Both the position numbers and the translations under genes were made by a program. This document shows, in pieces, positions 44,355 through 57,160 of a stretch of 64,000 nucleotides of DNA. Positions within the stretch are counted from its first letter, which is position 1; the number at the start of each line of letters is the position of its first letter. Origin of the DNA: Lineus longissimus (taxonomy: Eukaryota; Nemertea; Pilidiophora; Heteronemertea; Lineidae). Location of the stretch: assembly GCF_910592395.1 (NCBI RefSeq), contig NC_088315.1, forward strand, positions 5,210,501-5,274,500, given 5' to 3'. The notes under the pieces are model-generated. The model was not told the DNA's origin and made no database searches. It was given only the letters and a program-made list of their open reading frames with translations.

Positions 44355-45197
44355 CTGGAAGAAATAATATGGAGATATTTTCAGTTAATAAATCAATATT
44401 GCTTGAACCTCAAAGTTGAGGCAGAATTCCACTGATTATTGCATTGCCAATTCGCAACATGAAAGTATTCAGAAGACCGTTTTTTTCTTCCCCCAATATC
44501 AGCAATTAGATCTAGATGTTGGCAGAAATCAACAGAAATAGTGCAAGCAATTCGCAGATGAAGAAACATGTTCAATCCTGTGAAGTCGGCTCACTGCCCC
44601 ACAGGAACAAGAGCAGGATCAACCAATCTCTTACCTCAGCCACAGACTGGTGAGACCTGTTGAATTTGAGTTGGTTCACTCCCTGGTGCACGGGTTTACC
44701 ATAGACAGCACCCTTGGCAACTGGACGCTTGCGACCACCACGGCGCACACGGATTCTGTAGATACAGAAACCTGCAAGCAATAGAATATAAATTTAGTAT
44801 TTTTGGTCATAGAAGGAAGTTCTCATAAGTTCATTTGGTTCTTCTTCTAAAGGGAAGGACAGAGGTTCAAATAAATAGATAAATGTTCTACTCTTCGGGA
44901 CATAACTGAAACTAAAGTTGGTTCCTCATCAGACGACCATACATTACAAAATCATTCTGGCCGCACAAAATGATAATCTTTGTTGATTCCCCAAGCAATG
45001 AACGTTTGATACCAGCAGAACGCACCTTGTTTGGCCCTGTACCCAAGACGCCTTGCCTTGTCTGGCCTGGTTGGGCGGGAAACCCTGTGGATGGCAGACA
45101 ACTGACGATAATGCCAGCACCGGACACGAAGGAGGAAGCGCAGCACATCACTCTGCTTTTTCCTGTAAAGTTCTTGCATATACTTGTAGGCCCCCAT
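44049..45197 (-). CDS. RPL15: 60S ribosomal protein L15
   Basis: Structural protein of the large cytoplasmic ribosomal subunit (eL15). Three coding exons (45026-45197, 44635-44771, 44049-44354) join in phase to 204 residues, the usual length in animals. The start is the ATG at 45195-45197. The sequence begins [20 protein letters not shown]. Conserved blocks include [89 protein letters not shown] and [14 protein letters not shown]. An acceptor TTATTTCCAG at 45219 lies 21 nt before the ATG, so at least one non-coding 5' exon exists further up; I could not place it. All introns are GT-AG. Confidence 0.97.
44635..44771 (-). CDS. RPL15: RPL15 second coding exon
   Basis: Acceptor ATTGCTTGCAG before 44771, donor GCTGAG|GTAAGA after 44635. 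It encodes [20 protein letters not shown] through HQSVAE. Confidence 0.95.
45026..45197 (-). CDS. RPL15: RPL15 first coding exon
   Basis: ATG at 45195-45197; donor AACAAG|GTGCGT after 45026, phase 1. The exon itself begins at about 45218 with 21 nt of 5' UTR. Confidence 0.95.
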
Positions 45198-45690
45198 GAC
45201 GATTTCTTCTTGTGGGATCTGGAAATAAAGAAATTTTGGGACTTGTCAATGCAAACTCTCAAGCTTGCTGCGCCTTAGCTTAGACTAGAGTACACCTCTC
45301 TTGGCCTATGCCGCCGTTTGATTTCTTGCTCCCTCTTCAGCGTTCAGTCTTCTACCTTAACCCTGTGATCCAACATGAACATATTCACCAATGGATTTGC
45401 ACACGGGTAACAAGCGATTTACACTTTGGACATGTTGGAGCCTACTCCATGCACTATGCCATGTATTAACTGTGCACTGCACTGTATATCACGACATGCA
45501 TTATCATAAAAACAATATCCATTTGAGATGTTAAAATATAAAATTTAACATCTTAGACGCATCATATGTAGAAAATAACAATATGAATGGAAAATATATT
45601 AACTACTTTTTATCACAAGCTAGAAATATAATGCAGATGAGAAGTGAATGTCACAGAAAAGAGCGGATAGAATTGACAGAATTTCTGTAC

Positions 45691-45775
45691 CCGGTAAATT
45701 CGTGGCCTTGACGCGAGAGAGGAAGTATCCAATCTTGACACTAGAGGCGCTGATTTCGTTGTAAGTATCCTCCAT
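45691..45775 (-). CDS. Possible isolated first coding exon, unrecognised
   Basis: ATG in context GAAAATGG, 28 codons (MEDTYNEISASSVKIGYFLS...), then CCGG|GTACAG donor. The frame is also open 60 codons upstream. No partner exon was found. Splicing to the RPL15 acceptor at 45218 would not be in frame with L15. Confidence 0.2.
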
Positions 45776-46955
45776 TTTCGAAGCGTCGTCACTGGTGCAA
45801 TCCTCACTCGACCTACTGTCTCTGCTACAGTTGGCTCGGTAGTCGCCTGTTAATAATGGGAACAATTGCCGGCCAACAATGGTCATAAGGGTCACAGTGT
45901 TATGAAAAAAACTATCACGATATCCTGAAAATATTTTTTTATCGAAACTTAACAAGAAGGCTTTTCAATCCATGTTACAAGCAGCGCACTATAAACACTG
46001 GATCAGTGTGTGGACGATCAAACTGCGGCAGAGGGACTATGTGACAATTTCAGCGGGTGCATGTAAATTGGAGATTTGGCCCGGCGCACGGGAGATTGAG
46101 TATCCACTTACGTCAGTTTCTCGAGCTCAACAAAATCACAAAATATATTTTAAGGTATATTTCTATGAACTTAAAGTTTGAAAAGTTTTGGGCGCGTTTA
46201 AATATAGTATTTTCTAATCTAATGATCTAGGCTATCGGTTGTCGTAAACATATTTTTTCTCCGCTAGCAGAGTTTCCAGTTACACGTAATTTGTACACAA
46301 AATGTACACACTGTATGGTCTTCACAATGGAGAGCAACTATCTTTAAACTCCACGAGGAGGCGCTAGTTTCGATTGTCCACTTCGAACACTGTCTTATCT
46401 ATTTCATCTATTTATTGATTCCTTGATTGAAACAGCTGCAAATATGAGTGAGGTAAGGTAACAAGATATCCATAGAACATTTTGTTGCAAATCAAGATGC
46501 AAATATCGCCAGCTAAAACGTATGATTGAATGATAAAAGGATGGTCATGCTGACTATTTTTACTTATATACAGGGTGTCCTAAAAAAACCAGTACACATA
46601 CACTAACACAGGCAAAATCATGAAAGTACTTGCCTCAGACATGTTAGAGAAACCAGTGATATTCAGTGATATTGTTGCACAGGGATTTGAGGCAAAGTGA
46701 CTTTCAAATGTGTCCCTAGATCCAAATCGGGGCAGGCAGAATGTTAGTTCTGTATCTTTCTGATAGATGGAAATACTGTTTGTTCCAAGCTCTACCAACA
46801 TTGCAGTTGCCGAGGCAAAGTCTTTATTTTATGCTTGGAATCACCCCACTGCTATCATTGGCGTAAGCCATGACGTTATTTCCATCGAAATAAGAATACG
46901 TGTGATAACGACACTACTACAAATTCAAGCCAGAGCTTGTCTGGCTTGTAGGGAA

Positions 46956-47028
46956 ATTCCCTTTAGCTCAGTCGGTAGAGTGCTCGTCATGTCAACCTCT
47001 GGGTTGTGGGTTTGGATCCCATTCAGAC
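46956..47028 (+). mobile_element. tRNA-derived SINE-like sequence
   Basis: A-box-like TAGCTCAGTCGG at 46964-46975 and B-box-like GGTTTGGATCC at 47009-47019, spaced as in a tRNA. The acceptor stem does not pair, so it is not a functional tRNA gene. Confidence 0.55.
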
Positions 47029-48009
47029 CGAGGTGTTTTCCAACGTTACATACGCAAGAGCGATAATATGTCATGCAATGTTATATGGAGGCTACTCGTG
47101 GTATCATCATCCAGATGAAAACACGGATGTCATGTTGAATTTGATGAATGCTAAATTAAGTAATATTGAATTGAAATGGCTTGTCTACATGTGTGTTAAG
47201 ATCTCTTGGTTTTTGGCTGATTGCACCACTGAATGAGTCATCGAGATGAGGTGATGTTGCGATGGCCCAGACGCAATTTGCCAAAGTTTTTGGAGTTAGA
47301 GCGAACATGGCAAATATGCTAATGTCGGAATGACTTCATTTTAAATAACAATTATTCAAGTGCCTAGCGTTTCTTCGTCTGCTTACCCTGTGCTAGACCA
47401 AAATATTTACAATCGTACAATGATATTTTCATTTGAGACCAGGTTCAGTGTAACAATTATATCACATGTAGACCAACTACTAAATTATTCATGTTTGTCC
47501 ATGAGTCAGTTAGGTCTGGTATTGATTGCCTGTTTGTATACATTATGTGTGTATCTCATTTCATGGGCCCAGAACATGGATAAGCATTGCACATGCTCCT
47601 GTCATGGGCCAGCCGGCTGCTGACTAAAACTTCAGCAAAGTTGAGTGTTGCTCAGATGTGCTATTTTTAAACTGAGTGTGTATTGGAGGTTCGAAGAACA
47701 AGCTACGGTGAACACTAACAGACGGCAACCACAGGAGACTTTGTTGTGAAAAATTAAACATTTTTTCAGTCGTACCAAGCGACTGTCGAGCTATTCATTT
47801 CTGATATTGGATCCAATCCAAATTTCCCCAGAGCAGACACACAAGGACTACAGTCTGCTTGTGTTGGTGTGAACTATTGAATGGAGTTGCGATCATTGTG
47901 CTCAGTTTGCTTTAGCAGACGATAGCTTTTGACCAATCAAAACAAAAACATTTGATCAAGAATCACAATTTGGTCAGATTTGTCGATTTTCTGTCAACCA
48001 GTATCAAAT

Positions 48010-48453
48010 ATGTTCAACGTTGTTGGAGATGCGGATGATAGCAAGTCCCTGTCGTTTGGATTAGGGGATAGCCCAAGGACCAGGAGACGGAAGTTAAAGG
48101 AGTATGATGGCTCTGCGGCGGCTGACTATAATTACTCCGTCATGGCGGCAAACCGGAACAAACCACGTACTCCGGACACCCCAACCGGTGAATCGATAAT
48201 ATCAAAGGTTAGCACTGGAACTGGTGAATCGATTCGAAAATCAAGTTTTCAGGACCAAGGGGGCAGGAATGGAGTTGATTCGGGATGCGTGACACCTTCC
48301 TCTGGAGCCGGTGATGTACCTGCTTTGTCCCCTACTGCTGAAGCTGCGTCTCTGCAAGAAAAGCTTGCTGTGATGAACGAGGGTCAAATGGAAAGTATGG
48401 AAGCTACGACAGAGGAGGCAACCCCTTATTGTCAAGACGACTACCATACTGTG
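48010..48453 (+). CDS. First coding exon of an unrecognised gene
   Basis: ATG at 48010 (context AAATATGT, weak), 148 codons, then donor ACTGTG|GTAAGG in phase 0. A splice acceptor CTGTCAACCAG lies 8 nt before the ATG, so a 5' UTR exon is likely upstream. The product starts MFNVVGDADDSKSLSFGLGD, has a basic patch SPRTRRRKLKEYDG, several Ser/Thr-Pro sites (RTPDTPTGES, VTPSSG, LSPTAEA) and an acidic end (MESMEATTEEATPYCQDD). It looks like a disordered cytoplasmic N-terminus of a larger protein. I do not recognise the family; no following exon was found in the window. Confidence 0.55.
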
Positions 48454-51400
48454 GTAAGGTGACCTTGACCTGTGTATGTACAGATATGACATGTAGACTG
48501 TGCATCAACATTTCGGCCCCTTTTACTCTGTCATTTTCACTCGCGACATGTCACACTCACAAAATGTCATTCAGATACTATTTATAAGAAAGATGTAACC
48601 GATCTTCATGATTGTATCATTCATGGTAAAGCACTGCAATTGTGACTGGGCGGGAGGAGGGGGGGGGGGCATAGTCTTAGTGCATTGGATGAGGTCTCAA
48701 ATCTAGATTTTGAGTCATTCCTTTCTCAAGAGAGGAATATTGTCACTTTATACATGGCTGTCTGCAGGATGTCTATCAGAACGATGTAAACAGTAGTTAA
48801 GTGGGAAAGGCTCGAATAGTGTCTGCAAGTTTGGTTGAGTGCCGAATCATAGCAGAAAATACACATTGCTTTCCGTCTTCAAATCTGAAGAGGGGAAATG
48901 TTCCAGTTTCTAGTAAAGTCAAGTTAGTAAAGTGGCTACATGTGTGTAGGTTATGGTATTGTAATGAACACATTATAATAATAGATCTATACATTTTACT
49001 GTTTCTGTAAAGATTTCATGGATTGAGACTGCTTGCAAAGTTCTGGAGTCTCATACCGAGTCAGATTTGAGGCTTATGTCTGAATTTCTGAATCTCAGAA
49101 CACATGATGTTTGTGTACAAGATGTTCGGTATTCACAGCCATGCTATTCTGCACTAACATCTGCTTACCTACCAAAGCTAGGAAAATCATCGATGGCTTT
49201 ACAGTTATGCTGCTTTAATGAGAACATAAATATTTTGATGTTTTTAGATGGTCTGTCAGACTGCAGATTATTACTGGTTTATGTACATGTACCATAAATA
49301 TCATTGATCCACTTCATAAAACAAGGAGTTTACGAAAGGGCATGGATGTTTGTAAAGTGAATGAGATTCGAATATGTTTCCTGGACTGCGTGTTGCTAGG
49401 GCAATGTAGGGCATATTGTAGGGGTGCAGAGAAAGAGTAAAGTGTGCATGCCCCCTCCCCAAGAGCTACATCTTTCAATCCTTAAAGAGTTAAACCAGTA
49501 GTTAGCATTCACCCATCCTCGGCACCCAGTGGTTTTCCATATGCTCCAGCTCTCGCTATTATTATTTGTATGGGACGTAGGAGTATCAAAAACCTGAAGC
49601 TCAGGATGGCATTCACCATCCATGCCATCTGTGACCCTGACGTGTGAAGTAAGAGACCAGACTCCATGTCTCTATCTCACTGATAATTTCATTACCAATT
49701 TCATAGCCAGCTTTCTGCGATCATCATCAGACAGATCAAGATAATGGTTGGGGTGTACTTGACATATTGCCATGTACTTCATGGTGCGATATACTGTATA
49801 ATCAAAATGGGACATGGTTCCCACATTGTGTATGGTTATACATGTACCATACCGATTGCAAAGGATGGTGTCATTGCCTGTTGTCATCTTAGACTACCGT
49901 TTTTTAAATTTTGGAGCCACAAAGTTTGCCTGACTACAGTATTCATAAAATTTTGAGAACTGATTCCTTTTGTTAGAAGCAGTGTTTGTTGACTATTGTC
50001 AGTTGATATTTATCTTGTCAAGTACAAAGACTCTGCACATGATCCTCACCCTCCCCTTGTTTCAGGGCAGGCCTTGCCTGGGTTGGAGCTAGTTCTCTGG
50101 TCTTGTGGGGTAACAGTGGCTAAAGCAGGGGCATTCTCTCCTTGATCCCACCCCCTCTGACTGTGGCTTATGTTTTATCATAGAAACATTACATACGCGA
50201 CATGCAAGTAGGAATGACTGAAAATGTGCTGATTATGAGGCTAGTCTATACAATGCAACTCTTCTTTTTGATACTCTATGAGTAGGGCAAACAGGTCAAA
50301 TTTGTTGATTGATTCCATTTCCTACTTCGAGGAATTTGAAAGAAAAGTTTTCCAGTTTCCTATCGCTAATTGATCACCCGTGGGGTATGCTGCATGCCAT
50401 TCCTACCACTAAATTAACCAAAAAAGGTGGTTGATCGGTAGCTTACATACATGTCCATGTACAAATAAAGAGTCTCGTTGAAAGCTTTACAGTGCTCATA
50501 GAGCACAGTAGAAAGTATCTTGGATACCTGTGTGCATTTACAACACAGAATCAGTTCACCACTAACTGCATTTACAACAAAGAAAAAAGGTTTCATGCAG
50601 AACAGACCAACATTTCCTGCAAGAAATTAAACTCTTTTCTATTTAAAGCAAAGCATGCAATATGCATCAGGTTCCCCGGTTTCCAAGAGAATGCATTTCT
50701 GTTGACGCTTGTTGCGTTTCCTGCGCTTCTGCGTTTCCAGAAACCATCCTGAAGCATGCAAAGCGTTTCCTTCAGGTTGCCCTTCCTGTTGATTGAAGAG
50801 GTAAATGTACCATTCTTTGATGGCTGCTCACTGTTAGTGTTTGCTAAGTTAAAGGGGGGGGGATTCTGTTAATCCTGAAACATGCATCTCATCCTCCAAG
50901 TACTTATTATAACAACTTGTTACCCTTTCAAATTCAATTCCTATGACACTGGAACTTTTTCAGGATAATCCTCAAAAGTATTGATTGTGTGTGTTCCAAC
51001 ACAGAATAATTGCTTTAATCGGCTCGAAGTGTCTCCCAAAAGTACATCTTTTCGAGGTGAACTATTCATCGAAAGAATGAAGAATGATTCGCATGTATGC
51101 AGATTAATGGTATTCAGACGGTTAAACAAATGTACATATACAATGATCTGTCTACTCCAAATTTCCAACATCCAGCTGTTTCATGATCAATGAAGGAATG
51201 CTGAGCCAAATGCTGCCATAACCTTCTACTTTCCCCCTTCATGGCATTGAAAGTTGCTGTCTGCTATTTCAAGTATTTGGTTCCTAAGTTCTCCAGGGTG
51301 CCACAGAAATGAAGACTGCTGACGCTCAACAAATTCCCCGATGAAAGTTCCCTCAGTCTAGTCTGTTTTGCTTCTTCATCATCATTTTTTAAGATGGGGA

Positions 51401-54400
51401 AAACCTTTTACTCATTCGACAGAGATTGTAGGAATTCACCTTTTCCTGAAACTACTTTAGATTTACTTCTACCTTTGATAATTTATCTTCACCTTTTATC
51501 AAATCCTTGAATTTGCTTGTTTCTGCTCATCATCTATCAGCTTTCCCTCGAGAGTTTCAACCCAGGCTGTCTGTTTGGTATGTTTTAAAGTAGCTTTAGT
51601 GGTTTCAACGGAACAGGTAGTGGCTGTTCCCTTTCTCAGAAAGAGAAATGACACTTGAGATCAGTTTATCAGTTATAGACAAAACAGTAGATCTTCTCCT
51701 GAGGTTCGCTTTCCTTTTAGGCCTGTTGTGTCAGTTTCCTCCTGCATTACACTTCATGTTGCGAATGAGAGTGATGTCCTTCCTGTAGTTATCAATGCCA
51801 TCCCCTCTCAGTCTGGACTTATAATTCAAGATGCTCAATTTTTTACCTTTTGTCATGAAACAACCCTCTTCTCTGTCTTTCAAAAAACCTGTTTTTGAGT
51901 TCTAACTCACTGAGAGTTCTTTACCAGGCATAATAGTGATGAAGTGAAATCAACCTCCATTACTGGCTTAGATCAGATTTGAATTTGAATTGGTGTGACT
52001 CTGTCATTTTGGTCTCTTGAGTGCACTTTAGACGATTTACTCAGTTTCCTCAGGTTCTTTGACGATCCCAGTGCGACTTGTTGTCGGCATCCTGATTTTT
52101 GATAGCGCGATGATGACTCAGCACATTTGATCAATGTGCTGTATTCATAAATCAGACAGACTGTGATGATAGATAGATAGGGAAGCAACTCTTAATTACA
52201 CCAAATATACACCATTTAATGGTGTGCGAGACCAAATTAGGGGGTTATGACATCACACGTCAAGTAAATTTTTTTAACAATTTGATTTTTTGGCATGAAA
52301 GACCAATGTTTGAGAAAACTAGTCACTGTATGACATCACATGAATAGACATCCTGAATCCTGCCGCCAAAAAGCAGATATAATACAGTCGCTGATTCATC
52401 CTTGCCCCCATCATGAAATATGACCCGATGAGGTAAAGTTGATGCCTGTAGGTGCTCAAAATGCTCGCTTTCCCCATATTGCTTTCTTTCTTGCTATCGC
52501 TTTCTTTCACTGGGCTATAAATCTTTCCCCATTCTTTCTGTTTATACCCTCAACATTCTCTTACCTAGAACATCTACACAAACCATCACCGACCCCAGCA
52601 TGGAGCTAATTTATTTTGCCATCTGTCAGAAGTTTTCCGCCAACTGGTAATACTGGTCTGTGTGATTAGGCATTTTAACACTTCGAGCTCAGCCAGCAGC
52701 ATTCTGTTGCGTGTTCTCTCTCTGAATGCTGAACATCCTGGTAAACCATTCCAATGAAGAAGAAGAACCGTTTAGCAAGGTATTCAGATTTGAAGCTATT
52801 CCTTGCAACTCGACGTCCATCATCTTTGTTTGGTGGGTGTGGAGTTTGGGGATGGAGAGGGTGAAGTCCCTGTCTTTGGTGCATCTACATGTACATGATG
52901 TACATGATTGTGTTTTAATGGTAAAAAGGAACTGTGAAAGGAACAGTAGAATGATATTGGTAAGGAGAGAAATCTTCAAATTACCAGCAGTGTGGACGTT
53001 TGTCTGAGAAGAATTTTGTTTCAGTGAGTCAGTTTAAGAATTTCTTCAAGGTTTTTGCAGAACGTATGGCAGAAAACCTTTTGAACACGAAACCACCTCC
53101 ATGAGCAAGTCGATGGAAAAACTAAGAAAAAGTGTACAAAAACTGTTCTTGTGAGTCATGAGTATCTTGTTGCATGAACCAGTTGCTTTTCAAGGATTGC
53201 GTTGAGCTAAATGGATGGGTCATTAGGCGGTTTTGAGCTCAACCGATCAATTTTTATCCTTGGTGCAACAATGTTGCTGACTCATCAGTCTAACCAGTTG
53301 CTTTTGAAGCATAGTCAACCTTGTTCCTTCGGTTCTGATTGTGTGAATGTGTGTGTGTGTTAGGCTGTAGGTACTAATAGGCTCGGGACAAGGTTACTGA
53401 TATTAATTGCTTTTAAAAAGAAGAATGATGACTTGGTGACTTCTTGAAAATCGAGGGAAACACCCTTCCTTCATTGACCTTGAGAAAACCCTGGCTGAGG
53501 AAGAATAAGATAACTGTTTGGGGTGAGTGTTAAACATGCTCAACAGAAAACTTGATCGGTGCAGTGCATCCTGATAGGTAGAGCAGACACCTGCCAGAAC
53601 TCCCCGCCAGATAAGTATTATTATGGTTTTGTCTATCACATGTTGAAGAAGAACATTGGTTATTGATCGCCGAGATTGAGATTTGATGAGTGATGAAGAA
53701 TCTATCTGTGGGGTGGAGGTTTGGTGTTTGCTTTAACATGCTGCTTATCAAAGTCCAACGCTTCTGACCTCAACGTTGAGTCATCAGTCATTTCCTCAGG
53801 CCATCGAAGAATGAAGGGAAGGTGGAATAGTGAGTATTCAGCCGTGGGTTGTTAGGTTGATTAAATACATTAATATGATGATGCAGTTCCGCATTTGTGT
53901 AGCACTCGTTGGCTTGTTGGGACTCATAAACAATTCCAACGCCTGAAGTATGGAATGTGATCTTCTCCAGAAATACTATGAGATTTTCCTATTGTTTGTA
54001 AATCCCACAGTAAAACATTCAATTCTATGGTTAGATTGGATCATTCTGTTGGGTTTATCTGCCTAGTGACATGTCTTCAGCCAGAAGGGAAGACAAACAC
54101 ACATATCTTTCACCAGAGCTATTTCCATGGAGGGCAACAGGAAACTAAGCATGTCTCAGTTTGCAATAACTCTCACTCTCGGTGATAAATTCAAAGTATA
54201 ACAACGTTTACTGAGGCAGTGTTCAAGAATCTGCAAGAAAGGTTGTAGAATATAGAGGCAACACGCTGGCACCTATCTGCTATTGCAAACTTTCAACAAC
54301 TCGCGGCATAATCAGACCAGTAGCTGGTGAGGTAGAATGTCTGGCTAGCTATCCCGGCCGCGTTTTTAGAATTTTCATGTTTGCCTCCACTAGCTAAAAA

Positions 54401-55239
54401 GAGATGGTAGAGAAAAATATCTCAAGCAAAGCATTGCTCAGTTTGCTGCCAATGTGGTAGCCTTTCATTGCTAGCTAGTCCGCATTAGCCAGACTAGACT
54501 GAAAGATGAGTTGTGTGCTGCCCTCCACAAGACAGTACTGATGTGTTTGTGTGAATGAAGTAGGCCCTACTCTATTTGGATGAAATAAGATTTGGAAAAA
54601 AGCAATAGGAATTTCTGTACTGCTTTGGTATGCCAATAAATTATAACTCGCTATAAAGCATCCTTGTGAACTCAAGTGTAAGAAGATAACTTCCAGTGTT
54701 TCTAACCACAAAAAAGATTGCTGATCACAGCTTCAGGAAGAACTACACGCGGGAAGTTAAAAAAACATCACTCGATGGTTTGTAATGCAAAATCCATCAT
54801 TTGAACATACATCGGAAGTGAGTAGTCCCGAGTCTGTTTCAATTGCATTTTACCTGGATAGTCTGTGTATAATATACATTGAATACTGTATATTTCGCGA
54901 AACTTTACTCGAAACTGTCCTGAGGTAGGGTTCCTAAGTCAACGATTTTATGTTGTCTTGCAGATGATAGGTCATACCTTCGCATCATGTATGTTTTTCG
55001 GCATCCTGAATGTTTTTCCGACCTCCTCTTTGGGCGTACTCTGGAACTTGATCATGTTTAGAAACTTGATCTTGTTGATCTGGAGGCGATATTGAGGGCA
55101 CATTGAATTGTTTGAGTTAATTTCTTGAGAAAGATTTGCAATAGCCTAAAAGAGGATGTGAATAAAAAAGCAACTGCGTGATTCATATTATTTATAGGCA
55201 TGATATCTTGGTTGACGAGCTGTTGTTACAAAGCACCTT

Positions 55240-55320
55240 CCAACTCACTGGTGGAACCTTAGAGAGGGATTCGAACCCACCACCTCTGTCAGGAATGGCA
55301 GTTTTCCGACCATCATAGTT
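55240..55320 (-). mobile_element. tRNA-derived SINE-like sequence
   Basis: A perfect B-box on the - strand (GGTTCGAATCC, 55267-55277) within GGTGGTGGGTTCGAATCCCT, with a degenerate A-box-like ATGGTCGG about 40 nt upstream. No clear acceptor stem. Confidence 0.45.
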
Positions 55321-56839
55321 CCAATCATGAAAGACCCTGAAGCTCAGGATGAGGTCTGATACAAGACTGAGCAGTTCCCTGGTCTCATCGCTACATTCAC
55401 GTGGAATGCTTTTGGGATTTCTACCTTGGTTTTTGTGAAAAAGTTCATGTCTGGCTTTGATTGCCTTTTACCTATGCATTTCTAAGCTTTTCGTTTCTAT
55501 TGCTGAGTTTTAAACTGATCGAAAACCTGAAAGCAGGTGTCTGGTGGAAGTTAACTGAAACAGTGTAAGCTGTTGAAATGTTTTCAACTGTTTTATCTGT
55601 TTTATCCTCTTGGCTGATTCCAATGTATCTTGTTGTTAAGATACTAGCTGGACCCATGGAAACTCAAGTTTGCTTGTACATGTACCTTGCCTTTACCGAG
55701 TGGGGTTAACTAGAGGGTAGGACAGACTCACAAGTGTATAATCTCTGTCTAATCTATGTGTCCTTGAGCATGACCCTACTTAATACTTCTCTTCACCAAG
55801 GCAAGGTACCCAGCTGGCAGAGGTGTCTGTAACTCAGCTTCTGTGTGTCTTCCTACAGTCTCCCTCTACTTGTTCAGAGCTGAACTAGCGATGTTGCTCA
55901 TTGATGCTCCAATGAAAGGCTACAGCCAAATGAATGGCGTATAGCTCCCGAGGGAACTAATCGCCATTATCATTGGACACTCCCTCATAGCAGTTAGAGC
56001 AACTAGTTACAGTACATGTTCATACAAATGGTTAGATTTGAAATTCCTATGTATAACCATGGTAACCGCCAAGAGTCCTGGGATAAGATGGATGGCCAGA
56101 CGGCGGATGAGTCAGTTACGTCTGAATGCTGATAAGTTAAAAACCTGTTAGGATCGGATGTGGCTGATCCACCCAACTGTTGATCATATCTCGCTTGCAA
56201 ATCTTGGTGTAATCGTACTGCAGTTTTTTGGTCATATGTGGCTCAGCAGGGATGAGTCAGCGTTGTGTCTGCGTTGATGAAGAATCAACACGGCAATGTA
56301 AGATATGGCTGAGTGACCCGTTCTTAATCATATCATGCTTTATCGTGATCTCACAGATCTTTGATGATGTGTACCATTGCAGTTTACAATCACATGCAGC
56401 CAAATAGCGGTTGAATCAATTCCATCTTTACAAAATTACCACTTTAAAAGATGTGGTCAAACCTTGCAACTCTTCATCATATTAGGGAAGTTCTTCCCCC
56501 AAATCAAGGAGTTTAGTAGTGTTTACCCCTGCGTTTTCTGTTCTAGCCATCAGTATCAGTTTCATACTAGATACGCTGCTGTCCTTTACTCTCCGAATCT
56601 CCGTTTACCAGCTCTCAGCCGGGGCATCACCCAATGCCCCTGTCCTCACCACAAATCACGTCACTGGGCGACCTGAAAAATACCATTCCAGTAAGCCTTT
56701 GCTACACCAAGCTATGACCCCAATCTGGGCACCACCCAGGCCTACCATCCATTGTCTCTTATCTAAAAGATTCTTTTGAGTCGTCACATTAATCGATATC
56801 AGGGTCATTGCTGTCATACTACAATGGCAGGCCAGTTGA

Positions 56840-57160
56840 ACCACTATAAGATAACTGACGAGGTTATATCTACACCGAAACCGTTACCCAGGCATAATAC
56901 TTCGAGCCTATCCCCGCGCAAGCCTTTTGGCGCCACAATGTCCAAATACGCGCAAAAGAACCCCTGACAACCACACGTCATCTTGGCCACGACATCACAA
57001 CACACGGTGTCGTCGCAGGGGAAATATGTCGTCGCACAACACCACGCAGACGTCATGACGTATAGGACAATCAAACGGAAGATTCGCAAGTTTGACAGAT
57101 CGTCATTCACAACGGTATTATCATCGGACCCAAGCAGTCGCATCACGTCTTGACTATCAG
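56840..57160. promoter_or_regulatory. CpG-richer patch with CRE-like palindrome
   Basis: More CpG than its surroundings; contains the 12-bp palindrome ACGTCATGACGT at 57050-57061 (two overlapping TGACGT half-sites). Could be an alternative promoter, an enhancer or a young repeat. Confidence 0.25.

Larger units (their letters stand above)
45219..48009. other. Region between RPL15 and the next gene
   Basis: It should hold the divergent promoters of RPL15 and the + strand gene. Seen: a perfect 10-bp stem hairpin at 45526-45553 (AGATGTTAAA), a mini exon candidate ATGAGTGAG|GTAAGG at 46444-46452, and a tRNA-like SINE at 46956-47028. No supportable complete gene. Confidence 0.5.

Noticed and set aside
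44355-45025. Intronic snoRNA in RPL15
   Set aside because: I looked for paired C (RTGATGA) and D (CTGA) boxes or an ACA hairpin in both introns between coding exons and found no convincing set.
46444-46452. ATGAGTGAG followed by a donor as a three-codon first exon
   Set aside because: Joined to the acceptor at 48001 it reads out of frame and stops. No other partner exon was found, so it is only mentioned.
46956-47028. Functional tRNA gene
   Set aside because: Internal promoter boxes are present, but the acceptor stem does not pair and the B-box is altered.
56519-56779. 86-codon + strand frame resembling a membrane segment
   Set aside because: No ATG at the start, no convincing splice sites, overlapping alternative frames of similar length; not supportable.
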